A stretch of DNA of 64,000 nucleotides from Thermoplasmata archaeon (GCA_015063225.1 SUSU01000001.1:90446-154445), one strand, 5' to 3'; shown: positions 1 to 10,703, counted from the first letter of the stretch. Program-made: numbers and translations. The notes: generated from the sequence alone by a model not told the origin.

Positions 1-855
1 GCTGGCGCCCTCGCCTGCGTTGAAGGTGAATGTAATGTACTTTGTCAGTACCCAGTTGGAGCAGTGGTCGATGGTGAAGGTGACGTATCCGTCGGCATCC
101 ACGGGGAACTGTCCGATGGGCTCGGAGTCCTTTTCGTTCTGGACGCTGATGAGCGTGCCGGCGGGGAACACGTCGGTTCCGATGAAGTATTTGATGGTGG
201 ACTCGTAGGGCAGGGTACCGCCGTATTTGAAATCCAGGACGATCTTCTTCTCGGTTTCGAGATCATCGGTTTTAGGGGTGACGGTGGTATCCATCGCCTC
301 GGCCGGATCATATCCCTTCTGGGTGGTCGCGGCGCCGTTGAAGGTCCATGAGAGGGTCTCCTTGCCGGTGGCGTCCTTGTTGACGACGGTCAGGGTCTTG
401 CCGGCGGTGATGGCGCTGACGACCTCGTTAAGGATGGTCTTGTCGGTCGCATCGTCGTTGAATGTGACCAGCACGTCGGACACATTCGATATCTGGTCCA
501 CCGACGTGGGGGTGGCATTGGGGGCCAGGACGAGCTGCCACTTGGCATAGACCGTGATGTCCTTCTCCGTGCCCTTCGCGACCTGTGACACGGGGCTGCC
601 GGAGAAGTCGGCGTTCTCGTACCATCCGAGGAAGGTATAGCTGCCCGACCTGACGGGTGTAGAGAGATCGAAAGTGTCTGTGTTCTTGGTGAACGTCTTG
701 TCATCGATGGCGTCTCCGCCGTTCGTGACGTACTTCAGCGTATACGAGGTCTCGCCGTCGGACTTGTCCCCCTTGAGCAGGAAGACGGCGCCGACTGCGG
801 CCGCAGCGATGACTGCGATGACCACGATGATCGCTATCAATTTGTTCTGTTCCAC
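1..855 (-). CDS. Cell-surface protein with N-terminal TM/signal anchor and InlB B-repeat-like (Listeria-Bacteroides) domain, partial (continues beyond window start)
   Basis: My own translation from GTG at 855: (M)EQNKLIAIIVVIAVIAAAAVGAVFLLKGDKSDGETSYTLKYVTNGGDAIDDKTFTKNTDTFDLSTPVRSGSYTFLGWYENADFSGSPVSQVAKGTEKDITVYAKWQ...; open to position 1. The FLGWYENADFSG...ITVYAKW pattern is typical of the InlB repeat. Confidence 0.85.
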   Translation of the reverse strand, partial: MEQNKLIAIIVVIAVIAAAAVGAVFLLKGDKSDGETSYTLKYVTNGGDAIDDKTFTKNTDTFDLSTPVRSGSYTFLGWYENADFSGSPVSQVAKGTEKDITVYAKWQLVLAPNATPTSVDQISNVSDVLVTFNDDATDKTILNEVVSAITAGKTLTVVNKDATGKETLSWTFNGAATTQKGYDPAEAMDTTVTPKTDDLETEKKIVLDFKYGGTLPYESTIKYFIGTDVFPAGTLISVQNEKDSEPIGQFPVDADGYVTFTIDHCSNWVLTKYITFTFNAGEGAS

Positions 856-1085
856 CGGAATACCTCTGAAAAACTGCTTGCTTGATCCCAGGCGTTATAT
901 GGACAACTAAGGGATTTGTAAAAAGACACGCAAGTTCCGCGTATAGAGTGTCCTTTAGGACCGCTCCCGTGGCATGCGCGCTGTTCCGAAGAACGCCTGT
1001 TCTCAGCCACGCAAGAATATCGCGTGCTTAACATATAAACGCGACTGACAAGAAAAAGCAAAAGTCTAACAGATGTTGGTTTTTG

Positions 1086-1604
1086 TCAATTCTCGTACTG
1101 TTCACAGTTTTTATCCTCGCAGCGGGCCTTGAGGATGTTAGCCGCGTAAGCGATGGCCATCATGAGCACTACACCTAGCATAATCGGCCTGACGATGTAA
1201 ATCGGTCCGAAGAATCCGCTCACCACGCAGGTCAGTGCGGTGGCGCCTCCCGGGGGGTGGACGGTCCCGGTGAGGACCATGGCGGTGATGGCGAGGCTCA
1301 CGGCGAGGCCTGCGGCGAACCACCAGTAATCGCCGAACAGGTCCAGGGCATCGAATGCCATGGCGATGGATACTCCGATGATGGCCGAGAAGAGATGTCC
1401 GAAGAACACGTTCTTGGGCTGGGAGAAGGGGGCCTTCGGCGCACCGTAGATCAGGACCGCCGTGGCACCGAACGAGGCCACGAGGTACGGATCCTCGAAC
1501 TTATGATCCAAAAGGGCGATGACCGCGATCGCGAGCAGCGAGGATACGGCGGTGATGAGCACGATCCTCATGTCCTTCTCGGCGGGTTTGAACGGGTTCT
1601 CCAT
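1086..1604 (-). CDS. HPP family integral membrane protein
   Basis: ORF 172 aa; multiple TMs; VASFGATAVLIYGAPKAPFSQPKNVFFGHLFSAIIG...HPPGGATALT signature. Confidence 0.9.
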   Translation of the reverse strand: MENPFKPAEKDMRIVLITAVSSLLAIAVIALLDHKFEDPYLVASFGATAVLIYGAPKAPFSQPKNVFFGHLFSAIIGVSIAMAFDALDLFGDYWWFAAGLAVSLAITAMVLTGTVHPPGGATALTCVVSGFFGPIYIVRPIMLGVVLMMAIAYAANILKARCEDKNCEQYEN

Positions 1605-1693
1605 GTTAACAGATTTCCCTTACCCCGTGGTCGGATAAATAGGGTGGAGTTTCCGGAGGGATATCGGGCCGGGGTCCGAATCCCTTGGAAAAC

Positions 1694-3370
1694 TCATTCC
1701 TGGCTCTTCCTGCATACCAGTACGGGGCAGTATGCGGAACGGACGACTTTCTCGGCCACGGAGCCGAGCACGGCCCTCTTCGCATTCGTCCTTCCGACAG
1801 ACCCGCAGACAACCAGGTCGTGGTTGGCCGATTCCTGGGTTATCATGTCTGCGGGCTGTCCGATGAGGACCTTGGTGTTGAGCTCCACCCCCGCGGATGC
1901 GCACAGCTCCCCCGATTTCGCGAACGCATCAGCGGAGGCATTCAGCGCAGCGCTCTCGATGTTCTCCGCGGAGTCCAGGGCGCCTGCGATGTTGGACAGC
2001 GAGGAGGGGTCGATCACATACAGCACCGTCAGTGGCGCTCCGTTCTTCTTCGCGATGTTGACGGCGTTCCTGACGGCATAGTCGCTGTTCTCGCTACCGT
2101 CGGTGGCGACGAGGATGCTGGAGTACATGCTGGGGAACTCCCCGGGGTCCCGGGGGACGGTTTTGGTCCTGACTACTGCGGGGGCGGCTGACCTGTCGCG
2201 CGCCTTGATTGCGAGCACAGCGACCATCACCGCGAAACCGATGATCCCCATTACGAGGTAGGAGTTGCAGTAACCTCCGAAAACCGCGAGTATGGGAGTG
2301 AACACGATGGTAGTGATGAAGTTCGAGAGGTTGAGGAACACGGAGTATCCGCCCATGACCTTCCCGGAGGACTTCCTGGTGGACAGCATGGACAGCCTGG
2401 CGATCACAGTGGGCATCAGGAGTCCGAGAGAGCAGCCCATGAGAATCATGCTGATAAGGGTCACGGGCAGGAGCTGGATGTACAGGAGCACGAGGCTGGC
2501 GCCCATCATTGCGAACGCGAGTGCGAATGCGTTGTAGTCGCTGAGCCTGGTGGCCCTGCGGGTGTATAGGATGCTGAAGACCGCCTGGGATACGCCCATG
2601 ATCCCCAAGAGGATGCCCATCATGACGTAGGGCTGGTCCATCTCGGAGATGTAGTATGAGAAGTTCATCGGCACGGTGAACATGAGGAACATCTCCAGGA
2701 ACACCATGGCGTAACAGAAGGCGATCTTCCCCCTCAGGTTGGGGATGTCGAGGGTCTCCGGCATCCCGTTCTCCTGTGAGGAGGTGTCCCTAACCATGCG
2801 GGAGGGATCCTTGACGGATATCAGTCCGAGGAGTATGATCGGTACGCCGATGAGGTAGATCAGGAAGGGGTAGTTCCACCCGATGTCCGCGAGGGAGCCG
2901 CCGAGGGTCTCGAGTACGAGGGTGCCCACGCCGATGGCGGCTGCCTGGTATCCGATGACCTTGGCGCGTGTCATTCCGGTGTAGTACTCACCGATGAGCG
3001 CGGTGGTCGTCAGGGAGATGCCTGTTATGCCCACTCCGAGTATGAAGCGGAAGACGAGGATCAGCGGGAAGTTCTCGAGGAAGAAGCTGATGGTCCCCGA
3101 GACAGTGAAGATCACCATGGCGATGAAGAACACCCTGACCTTCCCGAGGCGGTCAGCAAGGATCCCCATTCCGAAACCGGTGATGGCGACGGACAGGGAT
3201 GGCAGGCTGACGACTAGCGAGACGAGGAACTCACTCTCCCCGAAATGTTCCTTCATGGGCATGAGTGCCGGTGCTACGGCGGCGGCACCCATGAGGATGA
3301 CCATCGAGGAGAGCAGTATGGTTATGAGGGTAATGGCGTTAGGGACGAACGCCTTTTTGGTATCGGACAT
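1694..3370 (-). CDS. MFS transporter fused to C-terminal universal stress protein (UspA) domain
   Basis: 558 aa; ~12 TM MFS part followed by MYSSILVATDGSENSDYAVRNA...GSVGRTNAKRAVLGSVAEKVVRSAYCPVLVCR (USP ATP-binding motif). Confidence 0.9.
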   Translation of the reverse strand: MSDTKKAFVPNAITLITILLSSMVILMGAAAVAPALMPMKEHFGESEFLVSLVVSLPSLSVAITGFGMGILADRLGKVRVFFIAMVIFTVSGTISFFLENFPLILVFRFILGVGITGISLTTTALIGEYYTGMTRAKVIGYQAAAIGVGTLVLETLGGSLADIGWNYPFLIYLIGVPIILLGLISVKDPSRMVRDTSSQENGMPETLDIPNLRGKIAFCYAMVFLEMFLMFTVPMNFSYYISEMDQPYVMMGILLGIMGVSQAVFSILYTRRATRLSDYNAFALAFAMMGASLVLLYIQLLPVTLISMILMGCSLGLLMPTVIARLSMLSTRKSSGKVMGGYSVFLNLSNFITTIVFTPILAVFGGYCNSYLVMGIIGFAVMVAVLAIKARDRSAAPAVVRTKTVPRDPGEFPSMYSSILVATDGSENSDYAVRNAVNIAKKNGAPLTVLYVIDPSSLSNIAGALDSAENIESAALNASADAFAKSGELCASAGVELNTKVLIGQPADMITQESANHDLVVCGSVGRTNAKRAVLGSVAEKVVRSAYCPVLVCRKSQE

Positions 3371-3738
3371 AAAGATTGGGGATTTGGTTCAGTCCTTAAT
3401 GTTAACGCGACATCTATAGTATGCACTTCAAACAGCAATTCGTTCCGTTTGTAGATGACAAATGCACCGTGTCCGATATTGGACAGCATTTTTCATCGAT
3501 ACGGGATCGACGGTCGAATGGATGTGGAGCGGCGATCATTCTCTTCATTCGCGCGAAAATATCGGGTTCTGCGGATGCTTCCGAAAGGGGTGTCCGATTT
3601 GTCTCTAGGGCGATTAACCGTTGGTACGGGGTCGCGCATGTCTCTTTTTCAACGCATCCGACATTCGGTGTTCGTTTTCGAACATCATACTTATAACCGT
3701 GATTCAAATGCACGCATTTTACCGATTGGTGGTCCATC

Positions 3739-4761
3739 ATGACATACAAGGTTGGAATCATAGGCGGAACGGGATACACCGGGAGCGAGCTCTCCCGCAT
3801 CCTCTGCCGCCATCCCGACGTGGAGCTCGCCGCCCTCACTTCCCGCGCGAACGCGGGCAAGAAGGTCTCCTCCGTGCATACGTTCCTCAGCGGATACACG
3901 GACATCGAGTTCACCGAGAAGATCTCCGACACCAAGGACCTGGACTTCGTGATGGTCGCCACGCCCTTCGGCGTGGCCATGGACGAGGTCCCCGCTCTCC
4001 GCGAACAGGGCATCAAATGCATCGACCTGTCCGGGGACTACCGCATGAAGGACCCCAAGGTGTACGAGAAGTGGTACGGAAAGGAGCACACCGATCCCGA
4101 GGGCCTGAAGGAGGCCGTGTTCGGACTGCCCGAGCTGTTCCGCGACAAGATCAAGGGGGCCTCCCTGGTCGCCAACCCCGGATGCTACGCCACATCCGCG
4201 ATCATCGCCATCGCCCCCCTCATGAAATCCGGTCTCGTTCACCCCGACGTGTTCGTCGACGGGAAGTCCGGGACGTCCGGTGCGGGCATGAAGCCCTCCG
4301 AGCGCCTCCACCACCCCGTCTGCGGGGAGTCGGTCATACCCTACAAGGTCGGCACCCACCGCCACCAGCCCGAGATCGCCATGGCGGCCGGGATGTTCGC
4401 CGGTGCCGAACCCGACGTGGCGTTCGTGCCCCACCTGATCCCCATAGTCCGCGGGATCATCTCCTCGTGCTACTTCCGCGCAAAAGGCGAGGTCACGCAG
4501 GAGGAGGTCGACGAGGCCTTCCTCAAGGTCTACGGCAAGGAACGCTTCATCCATTACGTACCAGAGCCCTCGATCCGTGCGGTCGTCGGCAGTAACCACG
4601 CCCAGGTCGGAAGCAAGATCCTGGACGGAAACCGCATAGTGGCCTTCGGGGTCCTCGACAATCTCGTCAAGGGTGCCTCCGGACAGGCCGTGCAGAACAT
4701 GAACCTGATGCTGGGTCTGCCCGAGGCCGACGGCCTCGACTTCCCCGGCCTAGGAGTGTGA
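3739..4761 (+). CDS. argC: N-acetyl-gamma-glutamyl-phosphate reductase
   Basis: MTYKVGIIGGTGYTGSELSRIL...NPGCYATSAI; first gene of argCJBD. Confidence 0.95.
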   Translation: MTYKVGIIGGTGYTGSELSRILCRHPDVELAALTSRANAGKKVSSVHTFLSGYTDIEFTEKISDTKDLDFVMVATPFGVAMDEVPALREQGIKCIDLSGDYRMKDPKVYEKWYGKEHTDPEGLKEAVFGLPELFRDKIKGASLVANPGCYATSAIIAIAPLMKSGLVHPDVFVDGKSGTSGAGMKPSERLHHPVCGESVIPYKVGTHRHQPEIAMAAGMFAGAEPDVAFVPHLIPIVRGIISSCYFRAKGEVTQEEVDEAFLKVYGKERFIHYVPEPSIRAVVGSNHAQVGSKILDGNRIVAFGVLDNLVKGASGQAVQNMNLMLGLPEADGLDFPGLGV

Positions 4762-4766
4762 GAAAG

Positions 4767-5993
4767 ATGGTAGAGATAATCGATGGTGGAATCACTTCAC
4801 CGCAGGGCTTCCGCGCCGCCGGGGTGCACTCCGGTGTGAAATACCGCTCCCTGGACCTCGGACTGCTGGTGTCCGACGTCCCCGCCACGGCGTTCAAGGC
4901 CTTCACGTCCAACAAGGTCAAGGCCGCCCCTGTGCTGCTCATGATCTCCCAGGACACCCCCCGCCTGTCGGCGATCGTGGTGAACTCCGGGAACGCGAAC
5001 GCCCTCACCGGCCGCCGCGGACTCGAGGATGCGCAGGCCATGCAGAAGGCCGTCGCCGCCGAGCTGAACCTCGTCCCCACCGAGGTGGGGGTCATGTCCA
5101 CCGGTCTCATCGGCCGTTTCATGGACATGCACAAGGTGCAGTACGGCATCGGACGTGCGGTCAAGGACCTCGCCGTCGGCCACGACGCCGACGCCCGCAT
5201 CACCGAGGCCATCATGACCACCGACACCGTGAAGAAGGAATGCGCGGTCCGCGTCCGCCTCAAGGATGGGACGCTTGTCTACATCGCCGCCATCTCCAAG
5301 GGGTCCGGTATGATCGCCCCCCACCTGAAGTCCCTCCACGGCACCACCCTCACCATGATCACCACCGATGCGGTGCTCACCCCCGCCTTCGAGAAGAACT
5401 TCCAGAAGATTCTGGACGACTCCATGAACATGGTCTCCGTGGACGGCGACCAGAGCACCAACGACACCTGCCTGATGATGGCGAACGGACTCGCCGGCGG
5501 CACCCCCGCCGACGACGACCCCGCCTTCTTCGAGGCGCTGTCCGTCGTGATGACCAAGATCGCCCGCACAATCGCCATGGACGGAGAGGGAGCCAGCAAG
5601 CTCATCACCGTGCAGATCAACGGCGCCGTCGACGACACCCAGGCCCGCATCGCCGCCAAGACGATCATCAACTCCCCCCTCGTGAAGTCCGCCATCTTCG
5701 GATCCGACCCCAACTACGGCCGCGTCATGATGGCCCTCGGGAACTCCGGCGTCGACTTCAACCTGGAGGAGGTCCACCTCACCATCAAGGGAGGCGACAT
5801 GGAGGTCCCCATCCTGGACTCCGGCGCTCCCGTGTTCCAGGAGGAGAGATCCGTCGAGGTCGTCCGCATGGCGATGGACAACAAGGAGGTCATCCTCGAC
5901 CTCGACCTCGGTGTCGGGGACGGCAAGGCCACCGCATGGGGCTGCGACCTCACGTACGACTACGTCCGCATCAACGCCGAGTACGCCACCTGA
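4767..5993 (+). CDS. argJ: Bifunctional ornithine acetyltransferase/N-acetylglutamate synthase
   Basis: MVEIIDGGITSPQGFRAAGVHSGVK...NSGNANALTGRRG...KGSGMIAPH family signatures. Confidence 0.95.
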   Translation: MVEIIDGGITSPQGFRAAGVHSGVKYRSLDLGLLVSDVPATAFKAFTSNKVKAAPVLLMISQDTPRLSAIVVNSGNANALTGRRGLEDAQAMQKAVAAELNLVPTEVGVMSTGLIGRFMDMHKVQYGIGRAVKDLAVGHDADARITEAIMTTDTVKKECAVRVRLKDGTLVYIAAISKGSGMIAPHLKSLHGTTLTMITTDAVLTPAFEKNFQKILDDSMNMVSVDGDQSTNDTCLMMANGLAGGTPADDDPAFFEALSVVMTKIARTIAMDGEGASKLITVQINGAVDDTQARIAAKTIINSPLVKSAIFGSDPNYGRVMMALGNSGVDFNLEEVHLTIKGGDMEVPILDSGAPVFQEERSVEVVRMAMDNKEVILDLDLGVGDGKATAWGCDLTYDYVRINAEYAT

Positions 5994-6003
5994 AGGAATA
6001 CGG

Positions 6004-6819
6004 ATGGACGGCATATTCGTCATCAAGTTCGGCGGGAACACCCTCGCCGACCCGGCCAACGTCGACAGCCTCGCCGCCGAGTTGAAGGAGCTCCAGGAGA
6101 AGGGCACGAAGATAGTGGTGGTCCACGGCGGAGGCAGCTCCATCTCCGCGGAGATGAAGGCCCGCGGCCTCACCCCTGTGATGGTCGGCGGACAGAGGAT
6201 CACCGACGGTCCCGCCATGGAGGTCGTCGAGGACGTGCTCCACAGGATCAACGTGGAACTGGTGGAGAAGTTCACCGCCGCGGGCGTCAGGGCCGTCGGC
6301 CTCGGCGCCTTCAGGTTCACGCTCTCCGAGCCCCGTCCCCCCTACAAGGTCATCGAGGACGGCGTGGAGAAGACCTACGACCTCGGCCTCGTCGGGACCG
6401 TGACCTCGGTGGACCCCAACCCGCTGCTCGACCTCCTCGAGGCGGGCATCATCCCCGTCGTTTACCCCGTGGGCACCGACGGCGAGAGGAAGCTGAACGT
6501 CAACGCCGACACCATGTCCGGCGGCATCGCCGTCGGCATCGGGGCGGACGAACTCCTCGCCGTCACCGATGTGCCAGGCATCCTGAGGAACTTCCCCGAC
6601 ATGGACTCGAAGATCGACCGCGTGACTCTCTCCGAGATTGACGGGCTGATCACGTCCGGAGTGATATCCGGCGGGATGATCCCCAAGGTGGAGGCCGCGG
6701 CATCCGCGGTCCGCGCCGGTGCGAAAGCGGTCCGCATGGTCAACGGGACCGGCGGCAAGAACGAAATATCAAGATCGATCAAGGGCGAACCCCTTGGAAC
6801 CCTCATAGTCAAAGAGTGA
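6004..6819 (+). CDS. argB: Acetylglutamate kinase
   Basis: MDGIFVIKFGGNTLADPANVDSLAAEL...VVVHGGGSSIS; the longer ORF start at 5911 is upstream extension. Confidence 0.95.
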   Translation: MDGIFVIKFGGNTLADPANVDSLAAELKELQEKGTKIVVVHGGGSSISAEMKARGLTPVMVGGQRITDGPAMEVVEDVLHRINVELVEKFTAAGVRAVGLGAFRFTLSEPRPPYKVIEDGVEKTYDLGLVGTVTSVDPNPLLDLLEAGIIPVVYPVGTDGERKLNVNADTMSGGIAVGIGADELLAVTDVPGILRNFPDMDSKIDRVTLSEIDGLITSGVISGGMIPKVEAAASAVRAGAKAVRMVNGTGGKNEISRSIKGEPLGTLIVKE

Positions 6820-6824
6820 TTCAA

Positions 6825-7997
6825 ATGGAATTCGAGACTGTCAAAGAACTGAGCGACAAATACCTCTTCCAGAACTACGCGCGCATGGACATCGCCTTCG
6901 AGAACGGCGAGGGGTGCTACCTCTACGATACGGAGGGGCACAAGTACCTCGACTCCGCCTCGGGAATCGCCGTGTGCTCCCTCGGATACTCCCACCCCGC
7001 GTGGGTGAAGATAATGCGCGACCAGATCTCCCACCTGGTCCACGTCTCCAATCTGTACTACGTGAAGGAGCAGGCCCTGCTGGCGCAGCGCCTGAACACC
7101 ATAACCCCCGACGCCATCACCCGCTCCCTGTTCGTCAACTCTGGAGCGGAAGCCAACGAGGGTGCCCTCAAGACCGCCGTCAAGTACACCGGCCGCGGGA
7201 AGGTCCTCTCCGCCCTGAACGGTTTCCACGGACGCACCTCCGCGTCCCTCGGAGCCACCGGGCAGGCGAAGTATCAGGACCCGTTCCGCCCCCTCATCTC
7301 CGATGCCTACGACTACTACACCTACAACGACCTCGAGTCCCTGAAGGCCAAGATCGGCTCCGACACCGCCGCCGTCATGGTGGAGGGCATCCAGGGAGAG
7401 GGAGGGGTCATCCCCGCCACCGCCGAGTTCCTGAAGGGTGTCCGCGACCTCTGCACCGACACCGGCGCGCTGATGATCGTCGACGAGGTGCAGACCGGCA
7501 TCGGACGCACCGGGAAATGGTGGTGCATGGACCACTTCGGCATCGTCCCGGACATCATCACCTCGGCCAAGGGCCTCGCCGCCGGTCTCCCCATCGGCGC
7601 CATCATGACCACCGACGAGATCGCCGCCTGCATGACCCCCGGAACCCACGGTTCCACCTTCGGCGGGACTCCCCTTGTCTGCGCCTCGGCCATCGCCGTG
7701 CTCGACATCATCAACCGCGAGCGCATCCTCGAGAACGTCAACACCGTCAGCGAGGAGTGGTTCAAGGACCTCCGCGCCCTCAAGTCGAAGAAGATCAAGG
7801 ACATCCGCGGACGTGGGTTCCTCATCGGCGTCGAGCTCGAGACCGAACAGGACGCCGCGGCGGTCAAGTCCAAGATGCGCGACGCAGGCATACTCGTCAA
7901 CGTATGCCACGGCAAGACCGTCCGCATCATGCCCCCGCTCATCTTCTCCCTCAACCAGGAGAAGCAGTGGATGAAGGCCTTCGAGGCCTGCCTCTGA
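6825..7997 (+). CDS. argD: Acetylornithine/succinyldiaminopimelate aminotransferase (class III)
   Basis: ...FVNSGAEANEGALKTAVKYTGRGKVLSALNGFHGRTSASLGATGQ...IVDEVQTGIGRTGKWW; adjacent to argB. Confidence 0.95.
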   Translation: MEFETVKELSDKYLFQNYARMDIAFENGEGCYLYDTEGHKYLDSASGIAVCSLGYSHPAWVKIMRDQISHLVHVSNLYYVKEQALLAQRLNTITPDAITRSLFVNSGAEANEGALKTAVKYTGRGKVLSALNGFHGRTSASLGATGQAKYQDPFRPLISDAYDYYTYNDLESLKAKIGSDTAAVMVEGIQGEGGVIPATAEFLKGVRDLCTDTGALMIVDEVQTGIGRTGKWWCMDHFGIVPDIITSAKGLAAGLPIGAIMTTDEIAACMTPGTHGSTFGGTPLVCASAIAVLDIINRERILENVNTVSEEWFKDLRALKSKKIKDIRGRGFLIGVELETEQDAAAVKSKMRDAGILVNVCHGKTVRIMPPLIFSLNQEKQWMKAFEACL

Positions 7998-8004
7998 AAC
8001 CACA

Positions 8005-8024
8005 GCCCCGGAGAGATCCGGGGC
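8005..8024. terminator. Hairpin downstream of argD / between convergent genes
   Basis: GCCCCGGA-GAGA-TCCGGGGC perfect 8-bp stem. Confidence 0.6.
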
Positions 8025-8032
8025 AATCCTTC

Positions 8033-10009
8033 TCAATGTCCGAGGTCGGGCTTCCCAGTCGCCCTCGCGGTGACCGTCGCACCGCGGAACGCCTTCTTCC
8101 CGTTCCCCAGTTCGAACGATTTCTCCTCGATGCTCACGACTACGTCGGGATTGCTGGCACCCGATCTCTTGGCACGTTGGAGTGCGAGTTCTTTGGCGGT
8201 CTTCTCGGCAAACTCCATCGCCTCACCTGGCTCCGGGAACGTGCGTACGTCGGAACCGGTGAAGACGTCGCATTCGGGATCCAGGACGGGGTCCTTGGGT
8301 GTGGCGCGGACGGTGACCTCCGCGGTCTCCGACACATATCCGGTGATCGCGCCTATCGCATTGCCTATGGAGGAGTTCTCGGGGAGGATCAGTTCCGTCC
8401 CCAGCAGGTCCGCGACGGCTGGCAGCCATGCGCCGGTGGGGGCTCCGATTCCCACGATGGGGATGTTGAGCCTGAATCCCACGGAGTATTCCCCCCGGGC
8501 GTGGAGGGCACGGTCGATCAGGTACGCCTGTTCGGGGGTGACGGTGTCGGTATCGTTCTCCCTGAGCATCACGGTCTCCATCAGGGACCTTGCGATCTTC
8601 TCGGTTATCATCTTCTTGACGCGGGAGATGTAGTCCGCCGTGTCCATCCCGGTCTTCCTTGCCTGATATTCGACCGCTATCCTTGATGATGCGACATCGA
8701 AGGCGTCGTAGGTGCCCTCTGCACAGAGGATATCCGTAGGTGTGACAGCGATCCTCGTGACGAATCCGCGGCTTTCCATGAGGGCGACATCGAATGCGTG
8801 GGGTGCGAGGTCGGTCTCTGCGGCGATATCGCAAATCCTCCTCGGTTTCTCGCGGACGAGGTCCAGGAACATCTTGTCTGTGTCGGAGAGTGTGCTTTCC
8901 GGCGGTTCGTGTGTGAATGTGAAGAACTCCGTCTCCTGGACAATCTTGGGTACGGGGTATCTCTCCATGGGTGGGAAATCCTCGCAATCGCGCAATCCGG
9001 CGATGGTCTCCTTCACATTCGGCCATACGGATGCGGCGATACAGAGGGGGATGGCACGGACGGGGGTGATGAGGATTTCTTTCCCGTTAACGAGTATGCG
9101 GCTGTCCCCTCCCAGACCGTAGGTGGCGATCTCGGCGGCCATGACCCTGGTCCTCTTACCGGCGATCCTGGCTCCTTCGGGATCTATCTTCGGGATGCCG
9201 TTCCTCAGGAGACCTATATCGGTGGTCGTACCGCCGATGTCCACCACGGCCGCATTGGTGACGCGGGTGAGTGCGCGGGCCCCTGTTATGCTCGAAGCGG
9301 GACCGGAGAGGATGGTCTCCACCGGTTTCATGGCGGCGACGTCCTCCCTCATCACGGACCCGTCACCCTTCACGACCATGAGGGGGGAATCGATGCCGAA
9401 TTCACGCAGGACATTCTTCACCGAATCAATAAGTTCCTTGATGGTGGGGATGAGCCTTGCGTTCATGATCGCCGTGGTGGCCCGTTGTTCGAATCCCAGC
9501 TTAGATGTCAGGGTGTGGGCCATCACGATGGGGATTTTCAGTTTCTTCGCGGCCATTTTGGCGCAGCGGAGCTCGTGATTTGGGTAGCGGACGCTGAGAT
9601 AGCCCGCTATCGCGAGGGCGTCGATCTTCCCATCCATGGCCTCCAGCGCTGCGGAGATCTGATGCACGGCGAGGGATTCCTCCTCCTCGCCGTCCATGGA
9701 GAACCTGCCTCCGACCTGGAAGTACATGTCGGACCCGCCCCCGTTGTACGGTTTACCGATGGATATGAGACCCGCCCTGCACCCCTTCCCCTCCACGACG
9801 CTGTTGGTGGCGAGGGTGGATGAAAGCGAGGTCAGAGAGACTTGTGCCAGTATATCCCTGTCGAGTCCGGCAAGGGAGTTCCTGATCCCTATGGACAGGT
9901 CGTTGCGGGTGGTAAGTGCCTTGTTCCCGGTGACGAAAGAACCGGTCTCCATGTCGATGACGGCGGTATCCGTGTACGTGCCGCCCGCATCGATCCCGAG
10001 ACCGTACAT
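8033..10009 (-). CDS. Hydantoinase/oxoprolinase family protein
   Basis: MYGLGIDAGGTYTDTAVIDMETG...VDIGGTTTDIGLLRNG; 658 aa. Confidence 0.9.
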   Translation of the reverse strand: MYGLGIDAGGTYTDTAVIDMETGSFVTGNKALTTRNDLSIGIRNSLAGLDRDILAQVSLTSLSSTLATNSVVEGKGCRAGLISIGKPYNGGGSDMYFQVGGRFSMDGEEEESLAVHQISAALEAMDGKIDALAIAGYLSVRYPNHELRCAKMAAKKLKIPIVMAHTLTSKLGFEQRATTAIMNARLIPTIKELIDSVKNVLREFGIDSPLMVVKGDGSVMREDVAAMKPVETILSGPASSITGARALTRVTNAAVVDIGGTTTDIGLLRNGIPKIDPEGARIAGKRTRVMAAEIATYGLGGDSRILVNGKEILITPVRAIPLCIAASVWPNVKETIAGLRDCEDFPPMERYPVPKIVQETEFFTFTHEPPESTLSDTDKMFLDLVREKPRRICDIAAETDLAPHAFDVALMESRGFVTRIAVTPTDILCAEGTYDAFDVASSRIAVEYQARKTGMDTADYISRVKKMITEKIARSLMETVMLRENDTDTVTPEQAYLIDRALHARGEYSVGFRLNIPIVGIGAPTGAWLPAVADLLGTELILPENSSIGNAIGAITGYVSETAEVTVRATPKDPVLDPECDVFTGSDVRTFPEPGEAMEFAEKTAKELALQRAKRSGASNPDVVVSIEEKSFELGNGKKAFRGATVTARATGKPDLGH

Positions 10010-10013
10010 GATA

Positions 10014-10703
10014 TCAGCTCAGCGGAGGGAACATTCCCTTCATGTCAGCGACGGATTGGAGGATGACGTCGCCGTCGCGTACGAACCCTTTCCATCTGTT
10101 CTCGTCCACATGCCCGGTGCACACGGCGATGAACGGGATGCCCGAGTTGGAGGCGGTGAGCCCGTCCACCTCGCTGTCTCCCACGAAGACTATCTCAGAG
10201 GGCTTCACACCCAGCCTTTCGGCGATGTGGTCGATGGATTTCGGGCTCGGCTTGGCCTCCTCGTGTCCGAAATCGTCGCGGGCGACGGTAGCATCGAAGA
10301 GGTCCCCGGTATCCGTGATACGGAGGACGGTCTCCATGTACTCTCTGCCCCCGCGGGTGAGGATGCCCACTTTGTATCCGTAGGAATGCAGTTCGCGGAT
10401 AACGTCGAGGGCTCCCGGGAACGGTTTCGCCAGGTCCACGTTCTCCATCTCGACCTTCGTGGCGCGGTCCCCGATCCTCTTGTCGATTCCTCTGAGGGCC
10501 TCGGGTTTGTTCTCGACTATCCACTTCATGCAGTTGTCCGTGGTCTGCACGGCCTTGTCCTTGGCGATGATCTCTTCGGGTACGCCTAGGCTGATGATTT
10601 CGTCCTCGGTTACGCGCGCCAAGGCGACGTAGTCCACCTTGGTGTCCATGACCGTGCCGTCCATGTCGAAGACGACCGCTGTGATTCCGGGATATCTGTT
10701 CAC
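10014..10703 (-). CDS. HAD-superfamily hydrolase (phosphoglycolate phosphatase-like)
   Basis: VVFDMDGTVMDTKVDY...ILTRGGREYM...PSPKSIDHIAERLGVKPSEIVFVGDSEVD. Confidence 0.9.
   Translation of the reverse strand: MNRYPGITAVVFDMDGTVMDTKVDYVALARVTEDEIISLGVPEEIIAKDKAVQTTDNCMKWIVENKPEALRGIDKRIGDRATKVEMENVDLAKPFPGALDVIRELHSYGYKVGILTRGGREYMETVLRITDTGDLFDATVARDDFGHEEAKPSPKSIDHIAERLGVKPSEIVFVGDSEVDGLTASNSGIPFIAVCTGHVDENRWKGFVRDGDVILQSVADMKGMFPPLS

Noticed and set aside
3471-3500. Inverted repeat AATGC...TGTCC-GATATT-GGACA-GCATT upstream of argC as an arginine operator
   Set aside because: Only one copy seen and ~230 nt from the argC start; no second arg promoter in the window to compare.
4797-6320. 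507-aa minus-strand ORF
   Set aside because: Antisense shadow of argJ/argB; no recognisable domain.
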